Source of the DNA: Buxus sempervirens
Taxonomy: Eukaryota; Streptophyta; Magnoliopsida; Buxales; Buxaceae
DNA: 64,000 nucleotides
Assembly (NCBI GenBank): GCA_947561395.2
Contig: OX387192.1
Span: 5,740,221-5,804,220 of the forward strand
Direction: 5' to 3'
Shown here: positions 11,119 through 22,600 of the stretch, piece by piece
Layout of the letters: every line of letters begins with the position of its first letter
Numbering within the stretch: position 1 is the stretch's first letter
Translations under genes and position numbers: made by a program
The notes under the pieces: generated by a model
What the model was told of the DNA's origin: nothing
Database searches by the model: none
Seen by the model: the letters and a program-made list of their open reading frames with translations, nothing else

Positions 11119-14025
11119 ATGGCATCTGGATTTGATAGTGCATGAGGTGGTGGTGATGATTTGAAGCGAGAGGGCGTACAATGGATATTTGATACAATCA
11201 CTGTACACGGTATTAGGGGGATAGAAATAAGACGGTATGTAATTACTGTCATCATATATTCAAGGGGGGAGGTATATCAAAATTGAAGATACACTTGGCG
11301 CATGGCTATAAAGACGTTGCAAATTGTCCTAGAATGCCACCTGAAGTAAAGAAGCAGATTCATGGGAACCTAGAGGGTGGTGCAAAAAGCAGAAAGCAAA
11401 AGCATGTGCAGCAAGAGGAGGTGAGACAGAGACTAGTAGAGCCTCCACGGGTACCCTCAAATGATGATGAGGACATTGTCTACCTTGATGATATGGTCAT
11501 AGAGGCTGAGAAGGCAGAGTATAGAGCACAGGTTCGTGCATCCCTGCAGTCAGAGTATGATAGGAGAGAAAGGCTGAGATACGGGCTTAAGAGAGGTAGT
11601 CCTTCTGGGGCTGATATTGAACACACAGCTGCAGATCCAAGATCGGCTTCTATGAGGAGTTTGCATTCCATGAGGATGCCTGATTATCCTGTGGATCCCT
11701 CCACGCATAGATCCTCATATGCGAGGCAGAAGAGGCTTAAAAATATTTGGAGTGGACGGGGAGTTAGACAGAAGATGGGCAAGTTCATATCTCGGTTCTT
11801 TATATTCAATCATATTCCTGCAAATGCAGCCGCCTCTTCTCATTTTAAGAGTATGGTTGACGTTATTTAGGAGTTTGGGGTTCGAGTCCTACCTCCTACC
11901 CCAAAGATGATCATGATGGTGTACCTGGATAATGAATAGAAAGAGATGTTGGACTTTATTTGATCTTTGCGTCCTCACTAGAAAAGATTTGAGGTTACTA
12001 TCATATGTGATGGTTGGACAGGCCCTACGAGGCTGTCAATCATCAACTTTATGGTCTATTTTAGCAAAAAGGCCATATTTCTAAAGTCAATAGATGCCTC
12101 AGATGAAATAAAGGACGCGGATTACATCTATGGCTTACTATAAAGGGTGATAAGAAAGGTTGGGAAACAGCATGTTGTGCAGATTGTTACAGACAATGGG
12201 AGTGCCTTCAAGAAGACTGGTTTGAAGATACAGGTGAGGTACCCCATATACTGGACCCTTGTGCTACGTACCGTATAGACTTGATGTTGGAGGCCATGGG
12301 AAAGAAGAAGACTGGTTTCGACTCTATAGGATGCACGGACCTTGACTACTTTTGTTTACAACCATAATTATGTGCTAGCGAAGATGAGAGCAAGATGTCA
12401 GGAAAACATAGTCAGGCCAAGGATCATTAGATTTGGCACAAATTATATTGCCTTGGATAGCATCCTGCGCCACAAGCAAGGACTTAGTTCACTATTTACT
12501 AGTGAGGATTAGGGTAATTGCCCTCAGAGCCACATTGAGATGGGGAGACAAATAGAGGACATCGTTCTTTCTAGCAGCTTATGGGATAAGGTGAGCGACC
12601 TAGTTGATTTGGAATGACAACCGCCATCACCTTGCGGAATACGATGATGCCGTGTAAGTAATGTAGTACATTTTGGTTACTTTTTTAAATTCACTTAGAA
12701 TTTCTGATCATTTTTTTTTTTATTCTTATTGAAAATCATTACACTTTTCAAGCGAGTGGTGGGTCATGTACGGAGTTGATGCCCCTACTGTGTCGAAGCT
12801 TGCCTACCGAATCCTTGCACAGACTGCATCCTCGTCCGCTTGCGAGCGTAACTGGAGCACCTTTGCGTTAATACACATAAAGCAAAGGAACCAGCTTGCC
12901 TATCAGAAGCTGCAAAAGCTCGTGTTTTGCCACTACAACATGAGATTACAAGGAAGCAACTAGAGATCGAGACACATAGTACATTTGTTGAGAACCCCCT
13001 GGATATCCTATGTAGCACCCAGCTTGATGAGAACAACCCATTCTCATAATGCGCGAGGACTATGGAGTTAGACAAGCTTAATGGTGGACCGAGTTCAGTC
13101 GTTGCTCGTGCCGCAGCAGAGATGGAGATTGATGTTGACGCTGTTATGGAGGAGGAGAGAGGATTTGCTTCCGTTGTCTCTTTCGATAGAGATACTAGAG
13201 TAGTGCCACCTCAGTTTCTGTAGCAGCAGCGACAGCCTCAGTCCTGGTTCAGTCAGGTGAGCATAGAGAGTCGGAGTCCGATGACGATGATGGAGACGAT
13301 GATAGTGGGAGTGGTGGAGGGTCTGATGATGACAATGATGATGGTGATGATCATCAGGGAGGTGGAAGACACTCACATGGGCCAAGGGTTAGTCCTTTCA
13401 CTGGGGAGGCGGCGTACACACACGTGACCGAGAACTCTGACCATGGAGGAGGATATGCTCGGGGTGATCAATCAGAGATAGTGACACAATTTTTAGAGGC
13501 GGGGAAGGAGAGGATTGGTGCCCAGGAGGAGGAGGATATGTCTCGATCTCTTATGACTATGGACATGGAGGGATCTAGCAGCACATATTCACATAGTTAT
13601 AGGAATCAAAGTGGACAGTATGAAGGATATGCATATCCATATCCAGGGCAGTTGCAAACATCTGATAGCTACGAGTTATTTCCATCCTATCTAGTTGCAC
13701 CAACTCCACATCCAGCTACATACGGATATGGGTATGTCCCAGTACTAGTCCCAGTCCCAGTCCCAGTCCCAACCATCCGATATCCATATGGTTACTATCC
13801 TCCACCTCCACCACCGGTAGTAGCAACTCCTGAGGAGGAGGATAAGGATGAAAGTGTTATTATTATGGAGGAGTATTATGACGATTGTCCTCCCGTGGGC
13901 TTTGTTGCATATTTAGATCAGGATTAGTATGAGGAGGTGATGCGTCGTTACAAAGGCCAGTACGCAGGGCGTATGTCATGGAGGCGATATATTCATATGC
14001 TTGAGAGTCGACGGCAACAACATTA
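11119..14025 (+). pseudogene. hAT transposase (BED finger, DUF659, dimerisation region), broken, copy B
   Basis: The start MASGFDS is at 11119, as in the copy at 18643, but a stop follows soon after. A frameshifted BED finger lies at about 11210-11330, then an open stretch from 11283 to 11870 (KIHLAHGYKDVANC... GKFISRFFIFNHIPANAAASSHFKSMVDVI). The DUF659 part is at 11880-12600 (CDGWTGPTRLSIINF, IVTDNGSAFKK), with stops and then a deletion relative to copy C. The dimerisation domain is open at 12766-12963 (TASSSACERNWSTFALIHIKQR). After an acidic Asp/Gly stretch (13280-13365) there is a Tyr/Pro-rich tail at 13424-13927 (YPYPGQ, PATYGYGYVPV, PPPPPP). The gene has multiple stops and cannot make the full enzyme. 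Confidence 0.88.
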
Positions 14026-14533
14026 GCAACATTTATAGCCTCCTAGACATTCCAGCTCTTATTGATATTTGATACTTGATAGTGATACTATCTAGTGTCC
14101 ATTGGCTCCAGTCTATCTTTCACTTTGTACTTTGTTTGTATTTTGCAATTTGTATGACTTTGTAGTTTGTAGCTTATAACTTTGTAGTTGTACACTTGTA
14201 CTATTGTATTTTGCATTTTGTATGACTTTGTTTGCACTTTGTAGTGTGTTTAATACTTATTAGTTAATATTTAATAGTTGTGCTTGTATTTGTTCATAAA
14301 TTGGAGACCTATGCTTATTTATTCTTCCTATGTTTATATATAAATTGTATACAATCATTTGTAATATGTTTTTCTCATATTTTAGGCTATTTTTGTGTGT
14401 TTCGGAGGTTTTCGCTGGTGTGCTGCCAATTTCGCCATTTTTCCTATTTCGTCGAGATTTCGCCGGGGTGCCACCGGCTTTTCATTTCGTACCCCTGGTG
14501 GCACGCCAAGCGGCACCGAAAAGGTAATCCTTG

Positions 14534-14541
14534 GGCATGAG
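14534..14541. repeat. target-site duplication of hAT copy B (right)
   Basis: ggcatgag, identical to 10135-10142. Confidence 0.92.
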
Positions 14542-15019
14542 ATCATTAATAGAAGTGAAACAAATGTAAAAAGCAAATGAGAATATAAATCAAATCTTCA
14601 CAAAATCTTACTAGAAAGCCTATAGAACTGAAAAGCACTTAGAAACAAGTGTTTTCTAAGTGTAGCTGACTACAGGCAACATTTTGACTGAAATCTCATG
14701 ATGTTGCTTAAAACATGTGAGATTTTCTTATATATTGCCATAGTATAGCATGCCACCAAAATTCTGCCAAAATCTTGGAAAGCAGAGGAGATAACAATTT
14801 CCTCCCAACTTCTGCCATATGTCGCTGAATTATTGTTCTTTAGAGATCAATCAAGAAGGGGTAGTCACATAATGTCTACAGCAAAAACATTGCTTCAAGT
14901 ATTAATGTATAATCGTAGGATGTGCTAGACTAATTTACCCAACAAAAAGAACGCCCTGGGGGGGCGGGGGGGTGGGGGTGCGTGTGTGATTTGGGTGTGT
15001 TGGGTGCAAGGGAAGTTGG
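14542..15019. other. intron sequence with a G-rich run
   Basis: There is no gene here. A G-rich stretch at 14957-14980 (G7, G7, G5 blocks separated by single bases) could form a G-quadruplex on the plus strand; on the ZPR1 transcript it is C-rich. Otherwise nothing is recognised. Confidence 0.5.
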
Positions 15020-15501
15020 ATGGAGAACCAAGGGCCTAGAGTTATAGCATATAATAACCTGAGAATCAAAAAGTCTTCTAGAAACAATTCTAAGCTACCT
15101 ATCTCCAAATAATAGTAAGATATTTAAAATAGTCGCAGATATGCATAAATTTCATAGGCATGAACACATCTGTATCAATATTGTGATCTAAAAAATGCAG
15201 TCATCTATAGAAAATTGATTAGTACCAAAGGTGAAAATATGGTAAGTTGCAGAGAAAAAGAGAGAGAACTAAGGGCAGAGAGTAATAACAAATGATAACC
15301 TAAGAATCAGAAAGTTTTTTAGAAAAAATTCTAAGCTACCTTACACCAAATAATTATAAGATCTTTTAAACCATCGAAGATATGAACAAATTTCATATGC
15401 ATAAAAACACCTAAATCTGCACTGTGAACCAAAAAATGCAGTCATCTATAGAATGTTGATTAGTAGCAAAGGTGGAAATATGGGTAAGTTGCAGATCTGC
15501 A
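15020..15501. repeat. tandem duplication, 2 x ~241 bp, diverged
   Basis: Unit 1 starts at about 15020 (GAGAACCAAGGGC) and unit 2 at about 15261 (GAGAACTAAGGGC). Both contain ATGCAGTCATCTATAGAA at a 241-base offset (15195 and 15436). The copies differ by many substitutions and small indels, so this is much older than the 144-base duplication at 3257. Confidence 0.85.
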
Positions 15502-16093
15502 AGAAGTGGCATCCTTGTCAAAATCTAGGTTTTTGATCTGGAATATCAAATAAGCTTCATCCTAGTAAGAATTATCCAAAACACTGAAAGGCCTCAAAAG
15601 TTAATGAAGAGCAATGCATCCAAGACAAGCCACTGGCAAGAAGTCTAAACCACTTGTCACCACTTGTCAGGTGCAAAACAAAATGCAAACGACTTTAGGA
15701 GAAAGCAAATTTACTGCAGTCCATTAATTTTCAATTCATCACTCTCACATTCAATACCATTCACAGCATAATTATAGTAGGTTTGAATGCTTCCCATTAG
15801 AAAATTTATTTATTTATTTTTTTGGGCTTTTATGGGGAAGTGGGGTTGAGTGGCTATCGAAGGGTGTGTGTGTTTGACAAGTTCATTGGTTAATCAATGA
15901 ATTTATTAAGTAAATCAAGGACATAAAAAATTTCCGCAGGGTGAAGAAATCAGAAGCAAAGACTTTGCAGGATTGAAAGGTTTTTGTCAAATTCATTTCT
16001 TTAATATTTAAAGTCAACACGAAAAACCAGGGATTGGAAGACGTCTCAATGACCACACAAATCATTTCACCTGGGATCTTAGTAGGAGTTTAC
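15502..16093. other. intron sequence, nothing recognised
   Basis: No gene, RNA or repeat signal seen. Confidence 0.55.
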
Positions 16094-16111
16094 CCCTGCA
16101 CGCGTGCAGGG
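16094..16111. repeat. perfect 18-bp palindrome
   Basis: CCCTGCACGCGTGCAGGG reads the same on both strands. It is GC-rich in very AT-rich surroundings and contains GCACGCGTGC. Function unknown. Confidence 0.9.
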
Positions 16112-16820
16112 TGGTAAGTGGTGGGTGGCATTTTTTATTATCAATTCTGACAGAATCCAATTCTAGAATCCCAAAACAGTGTTTGGATCAGATTTTAGAG
16201 TCAGATTTAACAATCCCATTCTAAAATTTGATCCAAAATCAAAATCCACCTCCAAGTGGATTCTACAGATTCTAGGTGTTTGCCTTTGTAATCTCTAAAA
16301 TCCAGACTATGAGATAATAATATAATATATATAATTTTTTGTACATATATATTATGATACATATATAAACTACATACCCACCTCCTTTGTTCCAATTGTT
16401 TTCAACAACAGAGCATTTCTATTTGATCAGATTTGGAATATCATCATATCTCAAGTTCAATCATACAATCCAACTTGAGATCAGTCCACTCCACTCCATG
16501 ATATGTGAACAAGGATAAACATTGAAAAGAAAAAGAGAGATATAAAACTCAGTGTGGCTTAACACTGGATTGTTCAGCGCACAAACTCATGCTAGCTAAG
16601 AGTCTAAGACAAAATAAAGAACATACGTAACTAATTAAACACAACACATGAGTGCCTCCTTAAGATATAACAAGACCTGGCACAAAAAAATTACTCCCCA
16701 ATCCTTCATCTCTTGCCAATCATTCTTCAAACTCTCACTATTTTCTCATGGGAAAGCTGCCTGGTTTTATTTTTTCAGATCCAAAGGCCAGATTGGGGTC
16801 AGATCAAAATACATAACAAC
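16112..16820. other. intron sequence, nothing firmly recognised
   Basis: Around 16130-16310 there are several near-inverted AGATTTTAGA / TCTAAAAT blocks that might be a decayed small inverted-repeat element, but no clear ends or target duplication were found. The rest shows nothing. Confidence 0.4.
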
Positions 16821-16824
16821 GTTG

Positions 16825-17440
16825 TTTTTTATGTTTAATGAAAGTTTTCATTAAAATTAAAATAAAGAGAGTGCAAAGTACCCATGAGAGATGGGTAAGA
16901 CCAAACAATCCCCATTGTAGTACTCTGGAACACCAAATTCTATCCTAGAAAGGCTTAACAGAACACATTGTTATGAGACTTATGACAAATCTGTTTGACC
17001 TCATCCTTGTGCAAACACTAGATGTAGTTAATAACAGTACATCTTCAAGTATATTTTGCCTCCTAAGGCACACTCCAAAAAATACAACTATTGCAGGCTA
17101 TCTAGACAGACCAAAGAGTGGAAAAGAAGGCTGCATAGTACATCAAATTTCCTTTTCTCCATAAAGATGGGAAACATCACTATTTAGCAAGGTCAACTAA
17201 ACTCCTTGGGAACACCCAATTCAGCCCTATCAAAATCAAGAGGAATGATCAGATGAAACCCACCAATTCACAATGGAGAAAGATATGATCCATTGCTTCC
17301 CCCCTCCTTAAGACAAAACGCACACATTGCAAGACATACCTAAGAATTTCCTTCGCCTATGGAGATTGTTGTGAGTGTAGATACTATATTGAGGATCAGG
17401 AGCTTTCCAAAGGAATGTGAGGGAAAGGAACGATCTGTAA
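16825..17440 (-). mobile_element. L1 LINE 3' fragment (zinc-knuckle region)
   Basis: The minus strand between about 17360 and 17200 reads a zf-RVT motif (CNVCV...GGEAMDHIFLHCEL). The 3' end is marked by a T-run at 16825-16830 (poly(A) on the minus strand). It is heavily mutated and 5'-truncated. No target duplication was identified. Confidence 0.6.
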
Positions 17441-17573
17441 ACGATCTGCATTCCTATGGATAGAACATGTTTTTCTTTGTTCTTTATATTTTTTAGTTCT
17501 AAATATTATATATGTTGGAATGTAAGGATATTAAAGTGCTTTTAGGAGAAAATGATGCAGTTTTGGGTGAACA

Positions 17574-17640
17574 TTTTCAATATCTTTTGGTTCATTACAT
17601 GTTCCTAAGTTGTATTTCAATATCTTTTGGTTCATTACAT
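17574..17640. repeat. short direct repeat at an L1 5' junction
   Basis: TTTCAATATCTTTTGGTTCA followed by TTACAT occurs at 17575-17600 and again at 17615-17640. The first copy is target DNA and the second sits just inside the L1 start. It looks like target-derived filler copied during L1 integration. Confidence 0.85.
17595..17610. repeat. target-site duplication of L1 17611-25450 (5' side)
   Basis: ttacatgttcctaagt, identical to 25451-25466. Confidence 0.92.
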
Positions 17641-18634
17641 CTTTACAAGTCCAAGCAAGATTTGTATTTCAAATTAAAGGAGAGCAACCAATCAAAGTTG
17701 TGTGAGGAGATGAGTGGATGGATTGAAAGAGGATTTGAGATGGAGGAGATTAAGGAAGCTTTATGGGAGATGGAAGGGGATAAGGCGCCCGGGCCCGCTG
17801 GATTTACAATTGAATTCTTCAAAAAAAATTGGGAGATTATCAAGGATGATCTGTTAAGGGTGTTCCAGGAGTTTTATAGGAATGGAGTTATTCATAAGGC
17901 TACCAATGCGACCTTCCTTGTCCTAATCCCTAAGAAAGTAGGGGCAATAGGGGTTAAAGATTTCAGGCCTATAAGTCTCACCACTAGTGTGTATAAGATC
18001 ATAGCAAAAGCACTGTCAATTAGGATGAAGAAGGTCTTGCCTAAGATTGTCTCCTCGAATCAGAGTGCTTTTGTGGAGGGTCACCAAATCATGGATTGTG
18101 TGTTAATTGTAAATGAGTGTGTGGAAAGCAGGAAGAGGGATTGGGAGCCAGGTGTAGTGTGCAAATTGGATATTGAAAAGGCATATGACAAAGTGGAGTG
18201 GGCCTTCATAGACTCAATGCTGAAATGGAAAGGCTTCGGTGAAAGGTGGAGGATGTGGATTCGGGGGTGTCTGAGTAATGTTCATTTCTCTATCTTGGTT
18301 AATGGTGGGGTGAGAGGTTTCTTTCCTTCTTCTTGGGGGATCCGGCAAGGGGACCCGTTATCCCCCTTTTTGTTCACTTTGGTAGCAGAGGTGTTGCATA
18401 GCTTTTTCATGACTGGTAGGAGTCGGGGGTTGATCAAAGGGTTCAAGGTCGGAAGAGATGAGGTTACAATATCTCACCTTCAGTTTGCGGATGATAAGTT
18501 GGTTTTCTTGGAAGCATCTAAGGACCAAATGATGTAGTTAAAAAGCATACTGCATACATTCCATATGGTATCAGGTCTTAAGGTTAATTGGGAGAAGACT
18601 TCCATAATGGGATTGAATGTAGGGGAGGATGAGA
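17641..18634 (+). pseudogene. L1 ORF2, reverse transcriptase part
   Basis: An open stretch to 18537 covers the RT palm and fingers: GDKAPGPAGFTIEFFKKNWE, DFRPISLTTSVYKIIAKALS, NQSAFVEGHQI, CKLDIEKAYDKVEW, RQGDPLSPFLF near 18344 and the catalytic QFADD near 18483. A stop follows FLEASKDQMM, and the reading then goes to VSGLKVNWEKTSIMGLNVGEDETRD, where hAT copy C cuts in. RT copies the L1 RNA into DNA at the nicked target. One early stop plus the insertion disable it. Confidence 0.92.
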
Positions 18635-18642
18635 CTCGTGAT
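18635..18642. repeat. target-site duplication of hAT copy C (left)
   Basis: ctcgtgat, identical to 23667-23674. Confidence 0.95.
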
Positions 18643-18789
18643 CAAGGTTTGACTTTTCAGCGGAAATTTCGGATTTCGGCCACTCAACGGCACGAAATCC
18701 ACATCCGAGATGGCCCCCCCCTCCGTTTCGCTGGAGTGCCGGCGAAACGCAACAAAATTTCGCTGCGTTATTCTAGTTACTAGTATTAT

Positions 18790-18834
18790 AAAAAGTAACA
18801 ACACCCGATCTATCGATGGGTGTTGTTACTTTTT
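18790..18834. repeat. perfect 17-bp-arm palindrome in hAT leader
   Basis: AAAAAGTAACAACACCC, an 11-base loop (18807-18817, GATCTATCGAT), and the exact reverse complement of the first arm. It is the perfect form of the motif at 10507-10543 in copy B, at the same distance from the left end after allowing for the poly(C) difference. Confidence 0.93.
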
Positions 18835-19254
18835 TTTTCCCCAAAAATGATAATTTTTTAAATTATTTGACATGAAAAATCATTTAAAATTAGGAAAAAT
18901 ATATAAAATCTACATTAAATGCTAAAAAATTATGTAATAATTTTTCTAAAAATAATTATTATAATACTAGAATAATACCAGAATAACAATAATTATTATA
19001 ATACTAGAATAACAATATAATTATTATAAATTTATAATACATTAAATCCTAAAATTATGCTAAAAAATTTACATTAAATACTAATAATTATTATAATACT
19101 AGTAACTAGAATAACATATTAACAATATAATGAAAATGTTTTATAATACTACAATAACAATAATAATTATTTATTTATTTAATACGAAAATCATTAAAAA
19201 TTTATAAAAATTATTAAAATATGAAAAACATTAGTAAAAATATGGATGAAATAT

Positions 19255-19585
19255 TATATGAAGCGTGAACACCCAATTTATAGATGGGCGTGCAAACTTT
19301 TATTTTTTTTGTAAAAAATGAATAATTAATTGTTTATTTAATTTTAATCCGAAAATCATTAAAAAATTAAAAAAATTATTAAAATATGTAAAAAAATTAG
19401 TAAAAAAATGTATTAAATTTATATGAAGCGTGGACACCCAATTTCTAGATGGGTGTGCAAACTTTTATTTTTTTGTAAAAAATGAATAATTAATTGTTTA
19501 TTTAATACGAAAATCATACAAAAATGGGAAAAATTTATTAAAATTTTTTGGTAGGTATTATTTAGTTGATTATTTTCATAGTTAT
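19255..19585. repeat. 165-bp-period tandem duplication with hairpin motifs in hAT leader
   Basis: TATATGAAGCGTG, an ACACCC...GATGGG(C/T)GT motif and GCAAACTTTTATTTTTTT recur at 19255 and 19420. The motifs lie at 19268-19291 and 19433-19456. Both are shortened versions of the palindrome at 18790-18834. Confidence 0.85.
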
Positions 19586-19672
19586 TGTATGCTAAAGTGA
19601 CACTTTGTTTAATTGTTTGCAAATTGGAATTGACAGGTAACCTACTGTTTTCAAGTGAGCAGCTAGCGGGTG

Positions 19673-22600
19673 ATGGCATCGGGATTTGGTGGTGGTGATG
19701 GTGCCGAGGCGGGCGGACGTAAAGTAGATATTGGATGGCAGCATGGTACCCGCTATCAGGGAGACAGAAATAAGACAATATGTAATTACTGTGGTCACAT
19801 ATTCAAAGGGGGAGGTATATCCAGACTGAAGATGCACCTGGCAGGTGGTTGAAAGGACGTTGTGGATTGTACTAAAGTGCCATCTGCAGTTAAGAAGCAG
19901 ATGCTTGAGCACCTAGAGGGTGGTTTGAAAAGCAGACAAAAGAAGCATATTATAGAGGAGGAGGTCAGACGGAGACTAGCAGAGCCTCCACGGGTACCCT
20001 CTGATGATGATGATGATAATATTGTCTACCCTAGTGAGATCGTCATAGAGGCTAAGAAGGCAGAGTATAGAGCAGGGGTCCGTGTGTCCATTGAATCAGA
20101 GTTTGAGCGGAGAGAGAGAGGCAGAGATATGGACTTGAGAGAGGCGGTCATTCTGGGGCTGGTTCGGCTTCTATGAGGCATTCTCATTCCACGAGAATGC
20201 TTGATTATCCTGTGGACCCTAATACACATAGATCATCAGATGCGAAGCAGAAAAGGCTGAAAAATGTTTAGAGTGGAGGGTCTGTTAGAAAGAAGATGGG
20301 TAAGTTCATATCTCGGTTCTTCGTATTTAATCATATTCTTGTGCATGCAACCGCCTCTCCTCATTTTAAGAGTATGGTTGACGTTATTCAGGAGTCCGGG
20401 GTTGGAGTCCTACCTCCTACCCCGAAAGAGATCATGGGGGGTGTATTTGGATGATGAAAAGAAGGAGATGTTGGCATTTATTAAATCTTTGCGTCCATAC
20501 TGGGAAAGATTCGGGGTTACTATTATGTGTGATGGTTGGACAGACCCTACAAAGTTGTCAATCATCAACTTTATGGTCTACTGTAGAAGCAAGACCGTAT
20601 TTCTGAAGTCTGTAGATGCCTCAGATAAAATCAAGGATGCAAATTACATCTATGGTTTACTAGAGGGGGTGATCAGAGAGGTTGTGACGCATCTTGTTGT
20701 ACAGATTGTTACAGACAATGGAAGTGCCTTTAAGAAGGTTGGTGAAATAATACAGGAGAAGTACCCCATATACTAGACCACTTGTGGTGCAAATTGTATA
20801 GACCTAATGCTAGAGGCCATTGGGAAGAGGAAGAAGGTGGTGAAGACATTACGAGATGCACGGACCTTGATTGCATTAATTTATAATCATAATTATGTGC
20901 TAGCAAAGATGAGAGCAGTATGTCATGGAGATATAAGCAGGCCAAGGATTACTAGATTTGGTACAAATTATATTGCATTGGATAGCATCTTCCAACACAA
21001 GCAAGGATTGAGGTCTTTATTTACAAGTGAGGATTGGGGTGCTTGCTCTCAGAGCCGCACCGAGAAAGGGAGACAAGTAGAGGATATCGTTCTTCGTGGC
21101 AGCTTTTGGGATGGTGTGAAGGAGGTTGTTGATATATTGGAACCCATTTACCGGGTGTTACGGATCGTTGACACAAATTCATACTCGACCCTCGTTTCCA
21201 TCTATGAGAGCATGAGGGTGATGAAAGCACAAGTTTAAGCTGCCATAGAGACGTCCTACCAGTGGGTCCACAAGATCATTGATGATCGTTGGATTAAATC
21301 GATAGATCATCCCATACTCTTGGAAGGTAATTAATTTATAATATTAATTAAGGTTTGTTGATGTTTTTTTTTTGTACTTCTTTGGTGATGCTAAATTGTT
21401 TATTAATTGTCATTTTCTTTTCAAACACAATAACAGCACATTACTTTAACCCGAAATATCACTACAAGGACAAGCTTGGGATGCGCTCAAATATGTGGAC
21501 AGCTGTGCACATGGTTTATTCCCACTTCGATCTCAATTCTGACGGGTAGGCAGATTTCGGCAATGAGGTAAATTCTTATAAATAATAAATAAGTATTCTA
21601 TCAATTGTAATTTGGAATCTTTTCCTCAATTTTTACTAAATTCTGAACATGCTTTGCAGTTGATCATGTTTAGAGATGCATTGGGATCATTTGGAATGAT
21701 GACCGCCATTGCCTCGCGGAGTAGGATGATGCCATGTAAGTAATGTACTACATTTTGGTGAATTTTTTAAAATCACTTAGAATTTCTAATTTTAGTTTTC
21801 TGCTTATTGAAAATCATTACACTTTTCAGGCGAGTGGTGGGTCATGTACGAAGTTTCTGCTCCTACTTTGTCGAAGCTTGCATGTCGGGTTCTCACTCAG
21901 ACTGCATCCTCATCTACTTGCGAGCGTAACTGGAGCACCTTTGCGTTGATTCATACAAAGCAAAGGAACCGGCTGGCCTATCCGAAGCTACAAAAGCTCG
22001 TGTTTTATCACTACAACATGAGATTACGTGCGAAGCAGCTGGAGATCGAGACACAGAATAATATTGGTACATATGTTGACGACCCTTTGGACATCCTATG
22101 CAACACCTGGATTGATGAGGACAACCCATTCTCAGAATGGGTGAGGACTGCGGAGTTAGACGAGCCTGATGGTGGGCCGAGTTCAGTCATTGCTCGTGCC
22201 GCACAAGAGATGGGGATTGATGTTGACGTTGTTTTGGAGGAGGAGAGGGGATTTCCTTCTGTTGACTCTTTCAATAAAGATACCAGCGTAGTGCTCCCTT
22301 CAGTTTCTACAGCAGCTACGACACGCTCAGTCCCAGTTCAGTCAGTTGAGTGTAGAGAATCGAACTCCGAGGATGACGATGATGGAGATAGTGGGGATGG
22401 TGGAGGGTCTGATGATGACAACGACGATGATGATGGAGATGATCATCAGGGAGGTGGAGGACAATCACATAGGCCAGGGGTTAGTCCTTTCACTGGGGAG
22501 GCAGCGTACACACACGCCATCCAGGACCTCCCACCATGGAGGTCGATACAGTCAGGGTAGTCAGTCAGAGTCAGAGGCACGTACTTTTCAGAGGCGAGGT

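Larger units (their letters stand above)
10143..14533 (+). mobile_element. hAT DNA transposon, copy B, both ends present
   Basis: A 4391-base element flanked by an exact 8-base duplication (ggcatgag), the size hAT transposases make. The left end starts CAGTGTTTGATGTTTCGG. The right end reads GCACCGAAAAGGTAATCCTTG, whose reverse complement starts CAAGGATTACCTTTTCGGTG, so the termini are imperfect inverted repeats. The order is left end, C-rich stretch with a 34-base poly(C) run, leader with palindromes (10507-10543, 10828-10852), and a transposase gene on the plus strand from about 11119 to 14025. Subterminal TTTCGCC/GGCGAAA motifs recur near both ends. Compared with the copy at 18643 it lacks about 570 bases in the middle of the gene. 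Confidence 0.95.

Noticed and set aside
13095-13385. His-rich minus-strand open frame
   Set aside because: It is the antisense of the GAT/GAC-rich acidic stretch of the hAT transposase.
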